From contig CALVVC010000069.1 in assembly GCA_944363755.1 (NCBI GenBank), positions 1 through 5,498 of the forward strand: a stretch of DNA of 5,498 nt, read 5' to 3'. Position numbers and translations under genes: made by a program. Numbering within the stretch: position 1 is the first letter of the stretch; every line of letters starts with the position of its first letter. Below the pieces are notes generated by a model. It did not search any database. It was not told the origin of the DNA and saw only the letters and a list, made by a program, of their open reading frames with translations. This stretch comes from an uncultured Bacilli bacterium (GTDB lineage: Bacteria > Bacillota_I > Bacilli_A > RF39 > UBA660). Shown one piece after another: positions 4,237 to 5,498 of this stretch.

Positions 4237-4257
4237 TTATTCTAGGTGAGGGAGAAG

Positions 4258-5217
4258 ATGATAGATAAGCAGTTTAAGAATCTTGAAGAACAAATAGAAA
4301 TACTTAAATATAAAGGTATGACTATAGAAGATGAAAGTTATGCTAAGAGAATTCTATTAAGAGAAAATTATTTCTTTTTATCAGGTTATAGATATCCTTT
4401 TATGAGAAGTATGACTGATAAACATTTCTTAGAAGGGGTTACTTTTCTTGAAATGTATAGTTTATTTCTTTTTGATAGAGCGATTAGAAATGTATTCTTT
4501 AAGTATTTACTTGTTATAGAAAATAATCTTAAATCTATATTTTCATATCAATTATCTAAGAAATATGGTTATAAAGAGAAATATTATTTAAGATCTAAAA
4601 ACTTTACAAGTGATAAGAATAAACAAAGACAAGTAAATGACTTGATTAAGAAGATGAAAAGACAAATTAGAATTAATGGGGCTCAACATACAGCGACTGC
4701 TCACTATATGTCTAATTATGGCTATGTTCCTTTATGGATTTTAGTTAAAGTTTTATCTTTTGGGATTGTTGGAGAATTGTTTTCAATAATGAAATATGAT
4801 GATCAAGTAAGTATTTGTAAAATTTATAATATAAAAGTAGAGGAGTTTAGTAATTATTTACCAATACTTTCTAATTATAGAAATTTATGTGCTCATGAAG
4901 ATATTTTATATGAAAATAGAACTCAAAAGAAGATTAAAGGGACTAAGTATCATGAAGTGCTTGGTTTAGAAAAAGATGATGAAGGATATTATACTAAAGG
5001 AACAAATGATTTATTTGCACTTCTTATTATAATGAAAAGAATGCTTTCTTATGATGAATTTAAAGATATGTGTTTAGAACTTGATAAGAAGATAGATAAT
5101 CTTGAGTATAATTTACATAGTATAAAAATAGATAAAATATTAGATAGAATGGGATTTCCTAGTAATTATATGGAACTTGCTAATATTGAGAGGAGAGATG
5201 TAATTGATGAAAGCTGA
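4258..5217 (+). CDS. Abi family (Abi_2/AbiD-AbiF type) HEPN protein
   Basis: This 319-residue protein belongs to the Abi_2 family of phage abortive infection proteins. The N-terminal part has the family's LLRENYFFLSGYRYPF block (about 33-48) and DRAIRNVFFKYLLVIENNL (about 73-91). The C-terminal part has SNYRNLCAHEDILYENR with RNLCAH at 208-213, the R-N-x3-H motif of HEPN ribonucleases. RNA cleavage during phage infection is inferred from the fold and motif. The start at ATG 4258 is preferred because AGGTGA (4244-4249) lies 8 bases upstream. An in-frame GTG at 4246 is part of that ribosome site. There is no membrane segment. It is divergent from the phospholipase-like gene, and its last 11 bases overlap the start of an HtrA-like protease gene. 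Confidence 0.85.
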   Translation: MIDKQFKNLEEQIEILKYKGMTIEDESYAKRILLRENYFFLSGYRYPFMRSMTDKHFLEGVTFLEMYSLFLFDRAIRNVFFKYLLVIENNLKSIFSYQLSKKYGYKEKYYLRSKNFTSDKNKQRQVNDLIKKMKRQIRINGAQHTATAHYMSNYGYVPLWILVKVLSFGIVGELFSIMKYDDQVSICKIYNIKVEEFSNYLPILSNYRNLCAHEDILYENRTQKKIKGTKYHEVLGLEKDDEGYYTKGTNDLFALLIIMKRMLSYDEFKDMCLELDKKIDNLEYNLHSIKIDKILDRMGFPSNYMELANIERRDVIDES

Positions 5218-5498
5218 GAGAATTAAAGAAGCGGTACTTATAATTGTATCATTTGTTATAGGTGGTGTTTTAACTTTTGTTATTGTAGGTGGAGATGATA
5301 TAGTTAAGACTAATAATACTAGTACTAATAGTGGGCTTACTTGTAGTGCTGCTGATTGTACAAAGGTAGTTGTTGATGAGTCTGGTATTAGTGAAGCGGT
5401 GTCTAAGGTTTATGATGGTGTTTTGATGATTAGAAATTATCAAAATGATGAAGTAGCATCTACTGGTACAGGATTTGTTTATAAAATAGAAGGAGATA
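5207..5498 (+). CDS. Membrane-anchored HtrA-like serine protease (3' partial)
   Basis: The first 97 residues are visible. A short basic N-terminus (MKAERIKEA) is followed by one membrane span at about residues 10-28, a Thr/Asn/Ser-rich linker with two Cys (46 and 51), and then SGISEAVSKVYDGVLMIRN and ASTGTGFVYK at about 59-93. This is how the trypsin-like domain of HtrA/DegP proteases begins (AV-KV--SVV-I ... SGSGF). The His-Asp-Ser triad lies beyond the window. The protein should face outside the cell and act in envelope protein quality control. ATG 5207 is used, 11 bases after AGGAG (5191-5195); TTG 5204, directly upstream in frame, has better spacing. The overlap with the Abi gene suggests translational coupling or one transcript. 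Confidence 0.8.
   Translation, partial: MKAERIKEAVLIIVSFVIGGVLTFVIVGGDDIVKTNNTSTNSGLTCSAADCTKVVVDESGISEAVSKVYDGVLMIRNYQNDEVASTGTGFVYKIEGD

Overview
The window is strongly AT-rich, with AGT-heavy serine and AT-rich codon use throughout. Its gene content is that of a low-GC, Gram-positive-type bacterium: a lipobox lipoprotein, DUF3006, a SpoIID-like protein, an HtrA-type protease and Shine-Dalgarno (SD) sequences of the AGGAGG/AGGTGA type. TGA ends genes and Trp is TGG, so the code is standard rather than the Mycoplasma code. A Mollicutes-like or Erysipelotrichia-like gut Bacillota is my best guess, but this is inference only.

Layout. Positions 2-1335 (+) hold a surface metallo-beta-lactamase-fold lipoprotein related to the ComEC hydrolase domain (5' end outside the window) and, overlapping by one base, its usual small partner DUF3006. 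Positions 1345-2151 hold two tandem copies (368 and 375 bp) of one element. This is the most interesting part of the window. Positions 2143-4152 (-) are a two-gene unit: a zinc-dependent phospholipase C family protein, then a degenerate SpoIID/LytB-like protein. Positions 4258-5498 (+), divergent from that unit, hold an Abi_2-family HEPN protein overlapping by 11 bases a membrane-anchored HtrA-like serine protease that runs off the window.

The tandem element looks like an undescribed type I toxin-antitoxin family. Each copy has, in order: a 16-bp palindrome; a + strand promoter; a 5' leader starting AGGAAC; a hairpin that hides the ribosome binding site; a very short ORF for a hydrophobic single-span peptide (26 or 30 residues); and a 3' tail. 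A - strand promoter (TTGCAT-17-TATAGT, identical in both copies) would drive an antisense RNA of about 120 nt. That RNA covers the tail and ends at a terminator next to the peptide stop codon. The peptides have diverged while the flanking RNA elements are nearly identical.

Two structural points support this. The SD-sequestering stem has changed by compensating substitutions between copies. The mRNA 5' end can pair with its own 3' tail over more than 20 base pairs, and this helix can continue into the anti-SD strand, giving a possible bistable switch that antisense binding would flip. The architecture resembles the 3'-overlapping bsrG/SR4 type and the 5'-3' closed mRNAs of hok and AapA, but I do not recognise the peptides as members of a named family.
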